Source: Anabaena sp051781005 | Lineage (GTDB): Bacteria > Cyanobacteriota > Cyanobacteriia > Cyanobacteriales > Nostocaceae | Length of the DNA stretch: 64,000 nt | Assembly: GCF_051781005.1 (NCBI RefSeq) | Contig: NZ_JBPWOA010000018.1 | Location: 142,023-206,022, forward strand | Reading direction: 5' to 3' | Shown: one piece after another, positions 16,092 to 24,628 of the stretch | Layout: every line of letters starts with the position of its first letter | How positions within the stretch are numbered: the stretch's first letter is position 1 | Made by a program: the position numbers and the translations under genes | Notes under the pieces: generated by a model | What the model was told of the DNA's origin: nothing | Seen by the model: the letters and a program-made list of their open reading frames with translations, nothing else | The model's database searches: none

Positions 16092-17054
16092 ATGCGGATT
16101 GCTCAGAATATTACAGAATTAGTTGGCCGGACACCCTTAGTAAAGTTAAACCGGATTCCCCAAGCAGAAGGTTGTGTCGCGCAGATTTTGGTGAAACTGG
16201 AAAGCATGAACCCCTCGTCTTCGGTGAAAGATCGCATTGGGGTAAGCATGATTAATGATGCTGAACAGGAAGGATTAATTAGTCCCAGCAAGACAATTTT
16301 GGTAGAACCGACATCGGGAAATACAGGAATTGCTTTGGCAATGACAGCGGCAGCTAAGGGGTATAGATTGATTTTGACTATGCCGGAGACGATGAGTGCA
16401 GAGCGACGGGCTATGTTGCGGGCTTATGGTGCTGAACTGGAACTCACGCCAGGAATTGAGGGGATGACTGGGGCAATTCGCAGAGCGCAGGAGATTGTAG
16501 AGAGAACTCCTTATGCTTATATGTTGCAACAGTTCCGCAATCCGGCTAATGCCAAAATCCATCGGGAAACTACAGCTGAGGAAATCTGGGAAGATACCGA
16601 TGGACAGGTAGATATGATTGTGGCGGGAGTGGGTACAGGTGGTACGATTACTGGTGTAGCGGAAATAATTAAAGCTAAAAAACCAAGTTTTCAAGCGATC
16701 GCAGTTGAACCAACTAATAGCCCTGTTTTATCTGGCGGTAAACCAGGCCCTCACAAAATTCAGGGCATTGGGGCAGGGTTTATTCCTCAAGTGTTGAGGG
16801 TAGAATTGATTGATGAAGTGATTGCTGTTAGTGATGAAGATGCGATCGCTTATAGTCGCCGTTTAGCCAGAGAAGAAGGTCTACTATCTGGGATTTCTAC
16901 TGGTGCTGCTCTCTGTGCTGCCATTCGTGTCGCCCAACGTCCAGAAAATCAGGGACGCTTAATAGTGATGATTCAACCCAGTTTTGGCGAGAGATATTTG
17001 AGTACACCACTGTTCCAAGATTTAGAAGCAAAAGTTGCAAGTAGTATCAGCTAA
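16092..17054 (+). CDS. cysK: Cysteine synthase (O-acetylserine sulfhydrylase)
   Basis: 320-residue PLP enzyme that joins O-acetylserine and sulfide to make cysteine. The PLP lysine lies in SSSVKDRIG near residue 45. The substrate loop TSGNTGIALA is near residue 72, the phosphate-binding GVGTGGTITGV near 178, and the final PLP contact PSFGERYLST near 300. The last is typical of CysK rather than CysM. It is probably co-transcribed with the Rrf2 regulator just upstream. The length and all catalytic motifs are normal. Confidence 0.94.
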   Translation: MRIAQNITELVGRTPLVKLNRIPQAEGCVAQILVKLESMNPSSSVKDRIGVSMINDAEQEGLISPSKTILVEPTSGNTGIALAMTAAAKGYRLILTMPETMSAERRAMLRAYGAELELTPGIEGMTGAIRRAQEIVERTPYAYMLQQFRNPANAKIHRETTAEEIWEDTDGQVDMIVAGVGTGGTITGVAEIIKAKKPSFQAIAVEPTNSPVLSGGKPGPHKIQGIGAGFIPQVLRVELIDEVIAVSDEDAIAYSRRLAREEGLLSGISTGAALCAAIRVAQRPENQGRLIVMIQPSFGERYLSTPLFQDLEAKVASSIS

Positions 17055-17113
17055 CGATACGTTAGATTAAATCAGTTAACCAATAACTGATGATTGATAA
17101 CTGTTAGCTGATC

Positions 17114-17803
17114 ATGGTCGATTCTAACCACTACGAAACCCTCAAAGTTAATTCCAAAGCCAGCCAAGCGGAGATTAAACAAGCCTATCGCCGCTTGGTT
17201 AAGTTATTTCATCCTGATACTAATCAGGAAATAGCAAATAACGAGCAGATTATTCTCATTAATGCCGCCTATGAGGTTTTAGGCGACACCCACAATCGCC
17301 AGCACTACGATCAAAAACTGCAACATAAAGCTCAAAAATCAAGTATTCCCAGGCCAAAGCGCAATTCTGACCAAAAACCTTACAAAACAACCAGGCCAAC
17401 GGGAAGAGATGCTGATGAACAAATCGAAGAATGGTTGCGCCGAGTTTATAAACCAGTAAATCGGATACTTTGTACAATTCTCAGTTCTCTAGAAGAACAA
17501 ATTGAAGAATTAGCCGCAGATCCTTTTGATGATGAATTGTTAGACGAATTTCAGAATTATTTAGAATCTTGTCGAGAAGACCTCAAAGAAGCTCAAATTA
17601 GGTTTCGTTCTTTGCCGAATCCTGCTACTTTTGCAGCAGCGGCAGCGCACCTTTACTATTGTCTGAGTCAAGTTGCAGATGGAATAGAAGAGTTGGCGTA
17701 TTTTCCGTTAAGCTATGATGATCGCTATTTGCACACAGGTCAAGAATTATTCCGTATAGCTAAAAGGTTGCATCGTGAAGCCCAAGAATCGGTGAGTAAA
17801 TGA
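17114..17803 (+). CDS. J-domain (DnaJ-type) protein
   Basis: 229 residues. An N-terminal J domain (residues 5-65: HYETLKVNSKASQAEIKQAYRRL ... HPD ... LGDTHNRQHYDQ) carries the HPD tripeptide that stimulates Hsp70 ATPase. A basic linker and a mostly helical acidic C-terminal region (residues 100-229: EEQIEELAADPFDDELLDEF, then YFPLSYDDRYLHTGQELF) follow, without zinc fingers or a DnaJ C-terminal substrate domain. It is therefore a class C co-chaperone, probably for a specific client. It lies downstream of cysK with a 59-base gap. Confidence 0.85.
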   Translation: MVDSNHYETLKVNSKASQAEIKQAYRRLVKLFHPDTNQEIANNEQIILINAAYEVLGDTHNRQHYDQKLQHKAQKSSIPRPKRNSDQKPYKTTRPTGRDADEQIEEWLRRVYKPVNRILCTILSSLEEQIEELAADPFDDELLDEFQNYLESCREDLKEAQIRFRSLPNPATFAAAAAHLYYCLSQVADGIEELAYFPLSYDDRYLHTGQELFRIAKRLHREAQESVSK

Positions 17804-17816
17804 GGCTTACTCAAAG

Positions 17817-18185
17817 TTACAAAATATCATCAACTACAACCGTACCACCATTATAGAAATCTATACTGAGATGATAATCTTTAAGTAGCGCAGTTCCAAT
17901 GAGAGGACGGCGACCCATTGCCAAAACTGCAACTTCTCTCTCGACACCATTCCATATAATATTGGACAAAAAAACATTAACTGGAACATTAGAATTATCA
18001 GCAAGATTTGCTTCAATACTAGCAAGGTAGGGCAGCCTAAGTTTAGTAATTGCATCTGCTGGTAAAGTTAAGAAACCTTCAAATCCTGTATCAACAACAC
18101 ATCCAATCTCTATATTTAATCCTTCTGGTAAATGAAAAATTACATTAATTCGAGCTTGCAGGCCAACTACAGTTCCATGTATCAC
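17817..18185 (-). CDS. Clan AA (retropepsin-like) aspartic protease
   Basis: 122 residues, the size of a single retroviral-protease lobe. The active-site motif is visible as GCVVDTGFEGFLTLP near residues 27-41, and a second conserved hydrophobic-glycine motif RRPLIGTALL lies near residue 90. Such proteins work as dimers. The start is GTG at 18185, which overlaps the upstream gene's stop by one base (TAGTG), showing translational coupling. The two-gene unit recurs in cyanobacteria, in my recollection, with unknown substrate. A role as a toxin-antitoxin-like pair is possible but not shown. Confidence 0.7.
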   Translation of the reverse strand: MIHGTVVGLQARINVIFHLPEGLNIEIGCVVDTGFEGFLTLPADAITKLRLPYLASIEANLADNSNVPVNVFLSNIIWNGVEREVAVLAMGRRPLIGTALLKDYHLSIDFYNGGTVVVDDIL

Positions 18186-18454
18186 TATGCTGTCCTGATC
18201 AATGTACCACCAACAGCATAAACCGCATTATAGCCAATTCGTCCTGCCCAAATTGCTGCATCAGCTTGTTTAGTTTGTAATTTGCGACTTGTGATTATTA
18301 AATCATCACCAATTTCATATTCTCCTGTTTCTACATTAATTGAAATAATTTTGCCAATGTTTTCTGTTTGTTCTACTACAGTGCGGATGCTTTTTTCATA
18401 AATTTCTTTACCACGTTTGGTAATTTCTTCACCAGTAAGTTTAGGGTAAGGCAT
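18185..18454 (-). CDS. Hypothetical protein coupled to the aspartic protease
   Basis: 89 residues with no family I can name. The N-terminal half is helical and basic (GEEITKRGKEIYEKSIRTVVEQ). The middle contains IISINVETGEYEIGDDLIITSRKL, a beta-rich segment, then GYNAVYAVGGTLIRTA at the C-terminus. It is translated just ahead of the retropepsin-like protein with a one-base overlap. It may be its substrate, inhibitor or chaperone. It is acidic-basic balanced with no membrane segment. Confidence 0.65.
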   Translation of the reverse strand: MPYPKLTGEEITKRGKEIYEKSIRTVVEQTENIGKIISINVETGEYEIGDDLIITSRKLQTKQADAAIWAGRIGYNAVYAVGGTLIRTA

Positions 18455-18667
18455 ACAGGTAATTTACAAGTTAAAGTTTTGAGTGAATTCCTACACTCAT
18501 TCTAGGACAGAAGCTAGAATCAGTAGTTAATCTCTATAGTGCTGAAATAATTTTTAATTTAATAAACCACGAAGACGCGAAGAGCGCGAAGTAAGAAAAG
18601 AAGATTAGTAATTTTATAGATTAGAAGGGAGTCGTCAAATTATTTTAGGGTTCAAATAAAGCACGAA

Positions 18668-19858
18668 TTAAAAATCACTAAAATCGAGATTTACTATAGG
18701 TTTTTGATAACCGATATTTTTATTGTCTATAAAATCTACAAAATCTTCAAGAAAATTGTCATAATTATAATTTTCATAATTACCAGGAATGTAAATATGG
18801 TAGGAATATTCAGTAGAATTTCTACCTATACCACACTCTTCATAACCCCGCTCAATTTCTTCCCAATATATAAGTTCATGCTTTGTAAGCAATCTAATTT
18901 CTCCCTCAATATCACTATATTTACAGATTCTTTTGAGTTTATCTTCATTAAAACGGTAAAATGATCTACTCCAACCATATTTCTCAAAAGAATTTTCATC
19001 CCTCCTTTCAAGAAGGAAAGCATAAAATTCTCGTGTTATGCGAGGTAATTTTGCAAGTTCCTTAGCTAAAAAATCAAACGCCTGTTTTATATCATCAAGT
19101 GGGTAACAATAATCTGCTTCTCCTTGAATTTTAAATTTATTTATGTGATATTCATAATAAACTTTAAGTGCATTTTCATTAAATTTAGGTTTTCCTATTA
19201 CCTCAATATAATTTTTAATACTTGTAGCAAATTCACCTTCTTGATTTGGTATCTCTAACTCTATTTTTACCCTGACAACCTCTTGTTTTATGTACTGGTG
19301 AATAGATTGTAATCTATCGAGAGGAAGATCAATTACTTTTTTACAAATGGTGTTGATATCCCAAATATTTCCCTTTTTAAAATTAAATTTATCCCATAGT
19401 TCTTTATTTGGTGTGTAACTTTTTTGTTTGTGACCAATTATTAGTATATAAATCTCATTATATTCTTTTATATTTTTATCAAAAACAGTCTTTAGAGTAT
19501 CATTAATCTTAGTAGATTTTTTTTCCGAAGTAATTTGAAATGCTATGCCTTTTAAAGAATTACCTAAATCTAATCCAGGTGCATTGCTTCTTTCATTATT
19601 GAGATTTTCCAAGCGTATATCAAGTAATATATTCAATATTTCCCTAAAGAAATTTTCAAGATGTATATTTAAATCGTACAATTGTAGTCTGGTTCTATTA
19701 TCGACTTGATGAGCAATATTGGCTAGTTCATCTATTATTTCACCTATAAAATAACCCCTAGTAATCACGTATTGCTCCTTATTTTTATTTACAAAATCAA
19801 TAAATAAATTTGTAGTTGTTTTAACTCTAACAGATAAACTAAATATAGTATTGTCCAT
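18668..19858 (-). CDS. SMEK-domain protein, possible defence or conflict protein
   Basis: 396 residues. Residues 55-125 match the SMEK-type domain as I know it: LQLYDLNIHLENFFREILNI, then ERSNAPGLDLG and KGIAFQITSEKKSTKINDTL. This small nuclease-like or effector-adaptor domain is found in antiphage and three-component conflict proteins. The C-terminal half (residues 230-390) is Lys/Tyr/Asn-rich and unknown. The coding sequence is markedly more AT-rich than cysK or acsF nearby, with long lysine/asparagine runs, suggesting horizontal acquisition. It stands alone with no obvious partner gene. Function is therefore only suggested by the domain. Confidence 0.6.
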   Translation of the reverse strand: MDNTIFSLSVRVKTTTNLFIDFVNKNKEQYVITRGYFIGEIIDELANIAHQVDNRTRLQLYDLNIHLENFFREILNILLDIRLENLNNERSNAPGLDLGNSLKGIAFQITSEKKSTKINDTLKTVFDKNIKEYNEIYILIIGHKQKSYTPNKELWDKFNFKKGNIWDINTICKKVIDLPLDRLQSIHQYIKQEVVRVKIELEIPNQEGEFATSIKNYIEVIGKPKFNENALKVYYEYHINKFKIQGEADYCYPLDDIKQAFDFLAKELAKLPRITREFYAFLLERRDENSFEKYGWSRSFYRFNEDKLKRICKYSDIEGEIRLLTKHELIYWEEIERGYEECGIGRNSTEYSYHIYIPGNYENYNYDNFLEDFVDFIDNKNIGYQKPIVNLDFSDF

Positions 19859-20001
19859 AATGCAGCAAGTTCTACTTGGATGGTTATTATACGAAAATCT
19901 TATGAGTATTCCCTATTTCACTGACCACTAAGCAAGCAAATTAGTTTATACTGATAATAGAAAAAGATTAAGAAATTTTAAGTTCTGTTACCAGAGTACT
20001 C

Positions 20002-20874
20002 ATGCAATGTATTGTAAATCGCCGCGCTCAGTTTTCGGCAAGTCATCGGTATTGGTTGCCAGAACTGAGTGAAAACGAAAATGTTGAAAAATTTGGTCTT
20101 TGCTCGAAATTTCCCGGTCACGGGCATAACTATGTTTTATTTGTTTCTCTCGCTGGGGAACTAGATGAATATGGTATGGTGCTGAACTTGTCTGATGTGA
20201 AACACGTCATCAAACGGGAAGTTACTGGTCAACTAGATTTTTCTTATCTCAATGATGTGTGGACAGAATTTCAACAAACTCTCCCCACCACAGAAAATAT
20301 TGCGCGGGTGATTTGGGAACGTCTAGCACCCCACTTACCTTTAGTCCGCGTGCAGTTATTTGAACATCCTGAACTTTGGGCAGAATATATGGGCAACGGA
20401 ATGGAAGCATATCTCAGTATTAGCACTCACTTTAGCGCCGCGCACAGACTCGCTCATCCTGATTTGAGTTTAGAAGAGAATACAGAGATTTATGGTAAAT
20501 GCGCTCGTGTGAATGGACATGGACATAACTACCATTTAGAAGTCACTGTGAAAGGAGAAATTGATTCTCGCACGGGTATGACTGTCGATTTAGGTGCTTT
20601 GAATCAGGTGATTGAAGATTATGTAGTGGAACCATTTGATCACACCTTTTTAAACAAAGATATTGCTTTCTTTGCTAAAGTTGTCCCCACTGCTGAGAAT
20701 ATAGCCCTTTATATTAGTAACGTATTGCGATCGCCTATTCAAGAGCTAGGAGCCAAGCTTTACAAGGTCAAACTCATCGAAAGCCCTAATAATTCCTGCG
20801 AAATTTACGCCGCTGATACAGAATCCACATCTGTTAGTACAGCCGTAAGTCAACCAGTCTTAGCAAGAGTTTAA
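20002..20874 (+). CDS. Two-domain 6-pyruvoyl-tetrahydropterin synthase / QueD-like protein
   Basis: 290 residues made of two tandem PTPS/QueD domains (about 1-130 and 131-275). Each keeps zinc-binding histidines: FSASHRYW with PGHGHNY in domain 1, FSAAHRLA with NGHGHNY in domain 2. Each also keeps the catalytic cysteine position (LCSKF and KCARV). Domain 2 has the FDHTFLN motif with the catalytic His, while domain 1 reads LDFSYLND and lacks it. Products would be pterin or 6-carboxy-tetrahydropterin for queuosine/biopterin pathways. The duplication is seen in cyanobacterial members. The asymmetry suggests one active and one structural lobe. Confidence 0.85.
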   Translation: MQCIVNRRAQFSASHRYWLPELSENENVEKFGLCSKFPGHGHNYVLFVSLAGELDEYGMVLNLSDVKHVIKREVTGQLDFSYLNDVWTEFQQTLPTTENIARVIWERLAPHLPLVRVQLFEHPELWAEYMGNGMEAYLSISTHFSAAHRLAHPDLSLEENTEIYGKCARVNGHGHNYHLEVTVKGEIDSRTGMTVDLGALNQVIEDYVVEPFDHTFLNKDIAFFAKVVPTAENIALYISNVLRSPIQELGAKLYKVKLIESPNNSCEIYAADTESTSVSTAVSQPVLARV

Positions 20875-20876
20875 CT

Positions 20877-20908
20877 AATTCGTAATTCGTAATTCGTAAT
20901 TCGTAATT
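20877..20908. repeat. AATTCGT heptamer tandem repeat
   Basis: Four-plus consecutive AATTCGT units immediately after the PTPS stop. These are an STRR-type array. Related inverted units (ATTACGAATT) occur about 110 bases further on. Confidence 0.7.
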
Positions 20909-21077
20909 TTTGGGCTTAATTTTCCAGATATTTGGAGACGCACTCGCGTTGGTCTATAGGTAGCTTTTTTACGAAAGCGACTAAAAAGTCTTTAGGAATT
21001 ACAAATTATCAATTACGAATTATTTTAAAAATTGGCAATTAGAAAGTAATATCACAAGTAGTTTGCATAAAAATCTC

Positions 21078-22064
21078 CTAGTATTTTCCTAATTTTAAAA
21101 AATATCGACGACCGGCTAAATATCGTAAATAGCGATAAATTAACCAGGACAAAACTCCTAAAGAGAGATTTAGTACTATTTGTTTAAGTATAAACGAAAA
21201 AATATCCGGCTCAAACAGTTGCTCTAACCTCAATGGACTAAGTTTTCTAGCGAGAAGAAACAACCCAAAAATAGCATTTCCACCTAGTAAGAGAATTAAC
21301 ATTATTAAACCCCTTTGCCAATAACGAGTTTGGGGTGTGTAACCAGAAATTAAAGTAATAGGAGGTTTGCGTTGTACTCTTCGCAGTATTTGCTCTAACC
21401 GCCAAAACATCCACAACAGCAAAGGAAATAAAGCGTAACCAAGAAAATGTATTGGAGGTGGGTAAACCCAAGCCCTGGATAAAATATTCACCAAAGCATG
21501 AAAAAAGACAGCATTTAACCAAGCTATAAAAATTAAACTTCTGTCTCGATTTAAACGCCTTGTGGAAGAAATATATATTCCTAGTGCATAACCCCAGGGT
21601 GCAGAAAACATAGAATGTACAGGAGTGCTAATCAACCTTTCTAGAATTGATGCTGTACCGTGAAACCAGTAAATCCAGTTTTCTTCAGCCGTAAATCCTA
21701 AAGCTACAGCGATGGTAAAAAGAAAAACAGTTGTAGCACGAAATTGGTATCTGCGTTGAAGATAACAGATAGGAAAGATAACTGCTGCTAACTTACAGCC
21801 TTCTTCAATTGGCGCTATTTCCACCATCTGTCGCAGGGAAAAGCCAAAAAAAGAACGCTGTATTTTTGCCCAGTCTATAACTGAGTTAGCAACATTTTCC
21901 ACCGTCCATTCTAGTCCCAGGGCTACGAAACCAGATATTCCCCCAATGATGAAGAAAAAGAGCAATTGTAGCGGTGGCGGGGCAGCATGAGTCCGGCGGT
22001 AATAAAACCACAAAAACAGCAGCGGTGGAATGACTGCCCATAGTATGAGAGATAAATTAGCCAC
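21078..22064 (-). CDS. PrsW-family intramembrane metalloprotease
   Basis: About 328 residues with eight or so hydrophobic segments. PrsW motifs are visible: EEGCKLAAVIF (EExxK) near residue 95, GFTAEENWIYWF near 130, and the histidine-containing SAPWGYALGIY with FFHALVNIL segments that supply metal ligands. In Bacillus PrsW performs site-1 cleavage of anti-sigma factor RsiW. The substrate here is unknown. I start at GTG 22064, which overlaps the methyltransferase stop by eight bases, so the two genes are translationally coupled. Confidence 0.78.
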   Translation of the reverse strand: MANLSLILWAVIPPLLFLWFYYRRTHAAPPPLQLLFFFIIGGISGFVALGLEWTVENVANSVIDWAKIQRSFFGFSLRQMVEIAPIEEGCKLAAVIFPICYLQRRYQFRATTVFLFTIAVALGFTAEENWIYWFHGTASILERLISTPVHSMFSAPWGYALGIYISSTRRLNRDRSLIFIAWLNAVFFHALVNILSRAWVYPPPIHFLGYALFPLLLWMFWRLEQILRRVQRKPPITLISGYTPQTRYWQRGLIMLILLLGGNAIFGLFLLARKLSPLRLEQLFEPDIFSFILKQIVLNLSLGVLSWLIYRYLRYLAGRRYFLKLGKY

Positions 22065-22977
22065 ACACCTGAGCAATTACAGTCCGATGACGGGGGCTAT
22101 TGCTAGTGATGGTAGGAGTTTGAAAACCTGCCTTTACTAAAGCTTGCTCAATATTCAAACTGAAGTATTCATCTAAATAAGGTTCGGTACTTTTGAGCAG
22201 GGTTAAGATGTATGTTGGCATTTTCTTGTAAATTTCCGATTTAGGATTCATGTCCATAATTGCTAAATGCCCACCTGGACGCAAAACACGTCTTGCTTCT
22301 GCAAAAATCTTTTGGGTTGCTGATTGGGGTAATTCATGGCACATGAGAAAAATGGAAACTAAATCATAGGAAGCATTTGCCAGTCCTGTAGATTCAGCTT
22401 GAGCATGAACCCAGTTAATTGTAGCTTGACGTTGTTGGCTGCGATAGTTAGCTACAGCTAAGAAGTAGGGAGATAAATCTAAACCTGTAATCTTGGCTTG
22501 GGGATAAACTGCTTGCAGGGCAAAAGTACTCATTCCCACACTACAACCTAAATCTAGGATGTCTTGTGGTGGTTGGGAAATGGAACTTTCGACGATTTTA
22601 TGGTAACTTTGGCGTAGTTTCGCATCACCTGTGGCTTCGGTATCTTGCCAAATTTTAGCGTGGACGGCATGAGCAGCAGACTCTACCTCAAAAGCAGCTT
22701 GCCAACTGAGATTTCCGGTTTCGTAAGCGTGGAATGAGGTAACGTAGTAGTCTGGGTAGGTTAGCTGAGAATTTTGGACTTGAGCTAAATCTGTTGACCA
22801 ATCACGAGTTTGGAGTTTTTCTACTTCTTGTGTCCAAAAAACGCCTATTCTTTCAGCCCGTTTGATCATCATTTGTCTGGCTTGGTGTTTGGCGAGGTTC
22901 GCTAAAGGTTGAATTGAGAGGATGCCATTCACGAGCCGGGAAGGTAAGTCAGGAGTTGATGTTACAGAAACCGTCAT
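22057..22977 (-). CDS. SAM-dependent methyltransferase (class I)
   Basis: 306 residues. Residues 140-250 form a Rossmann methyltransferase fold. Motif I is ILDLGCSVGMSTFALQ near 143, the acidic motif ITGLDLSPYFLAVA, then YDLVSIFLMCHELP and a post-motif VLRPGGHLAIMDMNPKS. The N-terminal 120 residues are helical and particular to this subfamily. The substrate is unknown. Its end overlaps prsW, so the two form an operon. Confidence 0.82.
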   Translation of the reverse strand: MTVSVTSTPDLPSRLVNGILSIQPLANLAKHQARQMMIKRAERIGVFWTQEVEKLQTRDWSTDLAQVQNSQLTYPDYYVTSFHAYETGNLSWQAAFEVESAAHAVHAKIWQDTEATGDAKLRQSYHKIVESSISQPPQDILDLGCSVGMSTFALQAVYPQAKITGLDLSPYFLAVANYRSQQRQATINWVHAQAESTGLANASYDLVSIFLMCHELPQSATQKIFAEARRVLRPGGHLAIMDMNPKSEIYKKMPTYILTLLKSTEPYLDEYFSLNIEQALVKAGFQTPTITSNSPRHRTVIAQVCG

Positions 22978-23300
22978 AAGTCAATTTGTGTTGAACAACC
23001 TTTTTATTTACTTATGACATATTTGCTGGAGTTGAGTCTAGAAGGTGATGTAATTACAATGGGCATTAGGTGAGAAGATGGTTATTTTCATCCTGGAAAT
23101 CATGATTCAGACAATCTCTGTGTTTTTCTATCTTTGAGATTAAAAGATGCAATACCAAGCCTAAAACCTTGATAAATAGGCTTTTGAGAATTCTATAGTA
23201 TTTATGTATTAATGGAAAAATGGAGTTTAGTATCAACAGTTGGTGACATCAAGTGGGTAAAATATAACCGCAGTATTTATAAAGCAGGTATATCCAGCGC
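22978..23300. other. Intergenic region between divergent methyltransferase and comB
   Basis: About 320 bases with no supported gene, RNA or repeat. It must contain the two divergent promoters. Confidence 0.5.
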
Positions 23301-24041
23301 GTGAAGATATTTGTATATCATACTCCAGAATTAACTCCAACTGATGAAGCGCCAGAATGCGCGATCGCTGTTGATGTCTTGCGAGCAACTAGCACAATGG
23401 CGACAGTTTTAGCGGCTGGAGGCGAAGCAGTGCAAGTCTTCAGTGATTTAGACCAACTAGTAGAAGTTAGCGAAAAATGGCCATCGGAAAAACGATTACG
23501 TGCTGGAGAACGTGGCGGTGCGAAGGTAGCTGGCTTTGAATTGGGTAATTCACCCTTAGATTGCACAGCAGAATTGGTACAGGGTCGGCGCTTATTTATC
23601 AGTACCACTAATGGGACTCGCGCCTTAAAACGGATACAAGATGCACCAATTGTTCTCGCCGCTGCTTTAATTAACCGGGCTGCGGTGGTGCAATTTCTCC
23701 TAGAAAAGCAACCGGAGACAGTCTGGATTGTCGGTTCTGGTTGGGAAGGCAGTTTTTCTTTAGAGGATACTGTTTGTGCTGGTGCGATCGCACATAGCAT
23801 TTGGCAACAAAGTAATTCTTCTTTAGAAGATTTAACTGGTAACGATGAAGTCACCAGTGCGATCGCTCTCTATTCACAATGGCAAAATGATTTACTGGGA
23901 TTATTCTACCAAGCTAGTCACGGTAAGCGATTATTACGCCTGGAATGTTTAGAAGATTTAAAATATTGTTCCCAAACTGATATTTTAGATGTCCTACCTA
24001 TTCAGCAGGAACCTGGTGTTTTAAAAAGTCATAATAAATAA
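23301..24041 (+). CDS. comB: 2-phosphosulfolactate phosphatase (ComB family)
   Basis: 246 residues. The core AIAVDVLRATSTMATVLAAG (residues 21-40), then RAGERGGAKVAGFELGNSPLD and LFISTTNGTRAL, are the conserved ComB active-site segments. The enzyme hydrolyses 2-phospho-3-sulfolactate, a coenzyme M pathway step in archaea. Cyanobacteria do not make coenzyme M, so the physiological substrate here is uncertain. The start is GTG. The protein is convergent with the small membrane protein at 24107 across a clear terminator. Confidence 0.85.
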   Translation: MKIFVYHTPELTPTDEAPECAIAVDVLRATSTMATVLAAGGEAVQVFSDLDQLVEVSEKWPSEKRLRAGERGGAKVAGFELGNSPLDCTAELVQGRRLFISTTNGTRALKRIQDAPIVLAAALINRAAVVQFLLEKQPETVWIVGSGWEGSFSLEDTVCAGAIAHSIWQQSNSSLEDLTGNDEVTSAIALYSQWQNDLLGLFYQASHGKRLLRLECLEDLKYCSQTDILDVLPIQQEPGVLKSHNK

Positions 24042-24067
24042 CCAAAAAATTATTTTTTCTGGTTAGA

Positions 24068-24104
24068 TTTACCCCTTATAAGCAAAAGTTTCGTAAGGGG
24101 TAAA
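24068..24104. terminator. Bidirectional terminator between comB and a convergent gene
   Basis: TTTACCCCTTA (24068-24078) pairs perfectly with TAAGGGGTAAA (24094-24104). A/T runs lie on both sides. Confidence 0.8.
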
Positions 24105-24106
24105 TT

Positions 24107-24550
24107 TTAATTTGCTAAATTTAAAAATTGGCGGATCATATCGGCATTTTCTTGGTTGTCTGTAACACCTGGAAGATATGGTGTTAAAGGTATACGCTTC
24201 GCTGAAACTAATACAATACTCACTCTATAAGATCCGTCATCATCATTTTCTACCTGAACATCAGCTATTTCTCGAATTTGATGCTGAATCACTTTTGTAC
24301 CTAATAATTTTTGTCGTTTCATAGTAAAAACACTATGAGTTTTATCAAGGACAATATGAACAATTTCAGATTCTATAAATAAATATACTCCAGTTAGAGT
24401 GAGTATAACTCCCGATATAGATATTCCTCCAAAAGGAGAAAATCCGATAATTAAACTAAGTCCAATCAAAGCCAAGATGCTACCAATTATCCAAGCTTTT
24501 ACAGCATATCGTAATATCAGTATATTCAAATCTTTTTTGACAACTTTCAT
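24107..24550 (-). CDS. Small membrane protein of unknown function
   Basis: About 147 residues. Two adjacent hydrophobic helices (WIIGSILALIGLSLIIGFSPF and ISGVILTLTGVYLFIE) near the N-terminus are followed by a soluble beta-rich region (VHIVLDKTHSVFTMKRQKL, then ADVQVENDDDGSYRVSIVLVSAK). The layout resembles bacterial PH-like membrane proteins, but I cannot assign a family. ATG 24550 is chosen because GGAG sits just upstream. A TTG further up is unsupported. Confidence 0.65.
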   Translation of the reverse strand: MKVVKKDLNILILRYAVKAWIIGSILALIGLSLIIGFSPFGGISISGVILTLTGVYLFIESEIVHIVLDKTHSVFTMKRQKLLGTKVIQHQIREIADVQVENDDDGSYRVSIVLVSAKRIPLTPYLPGVTDNQENADMIRQFLNLAN

Positions 24551-24628
24551 CAACATCTCCAACCGAAAACTAGGTCTTTGATAACTACAATTTCACCACT
24601 GTAGTTTCCGGTGGGTGAAATATTATTC

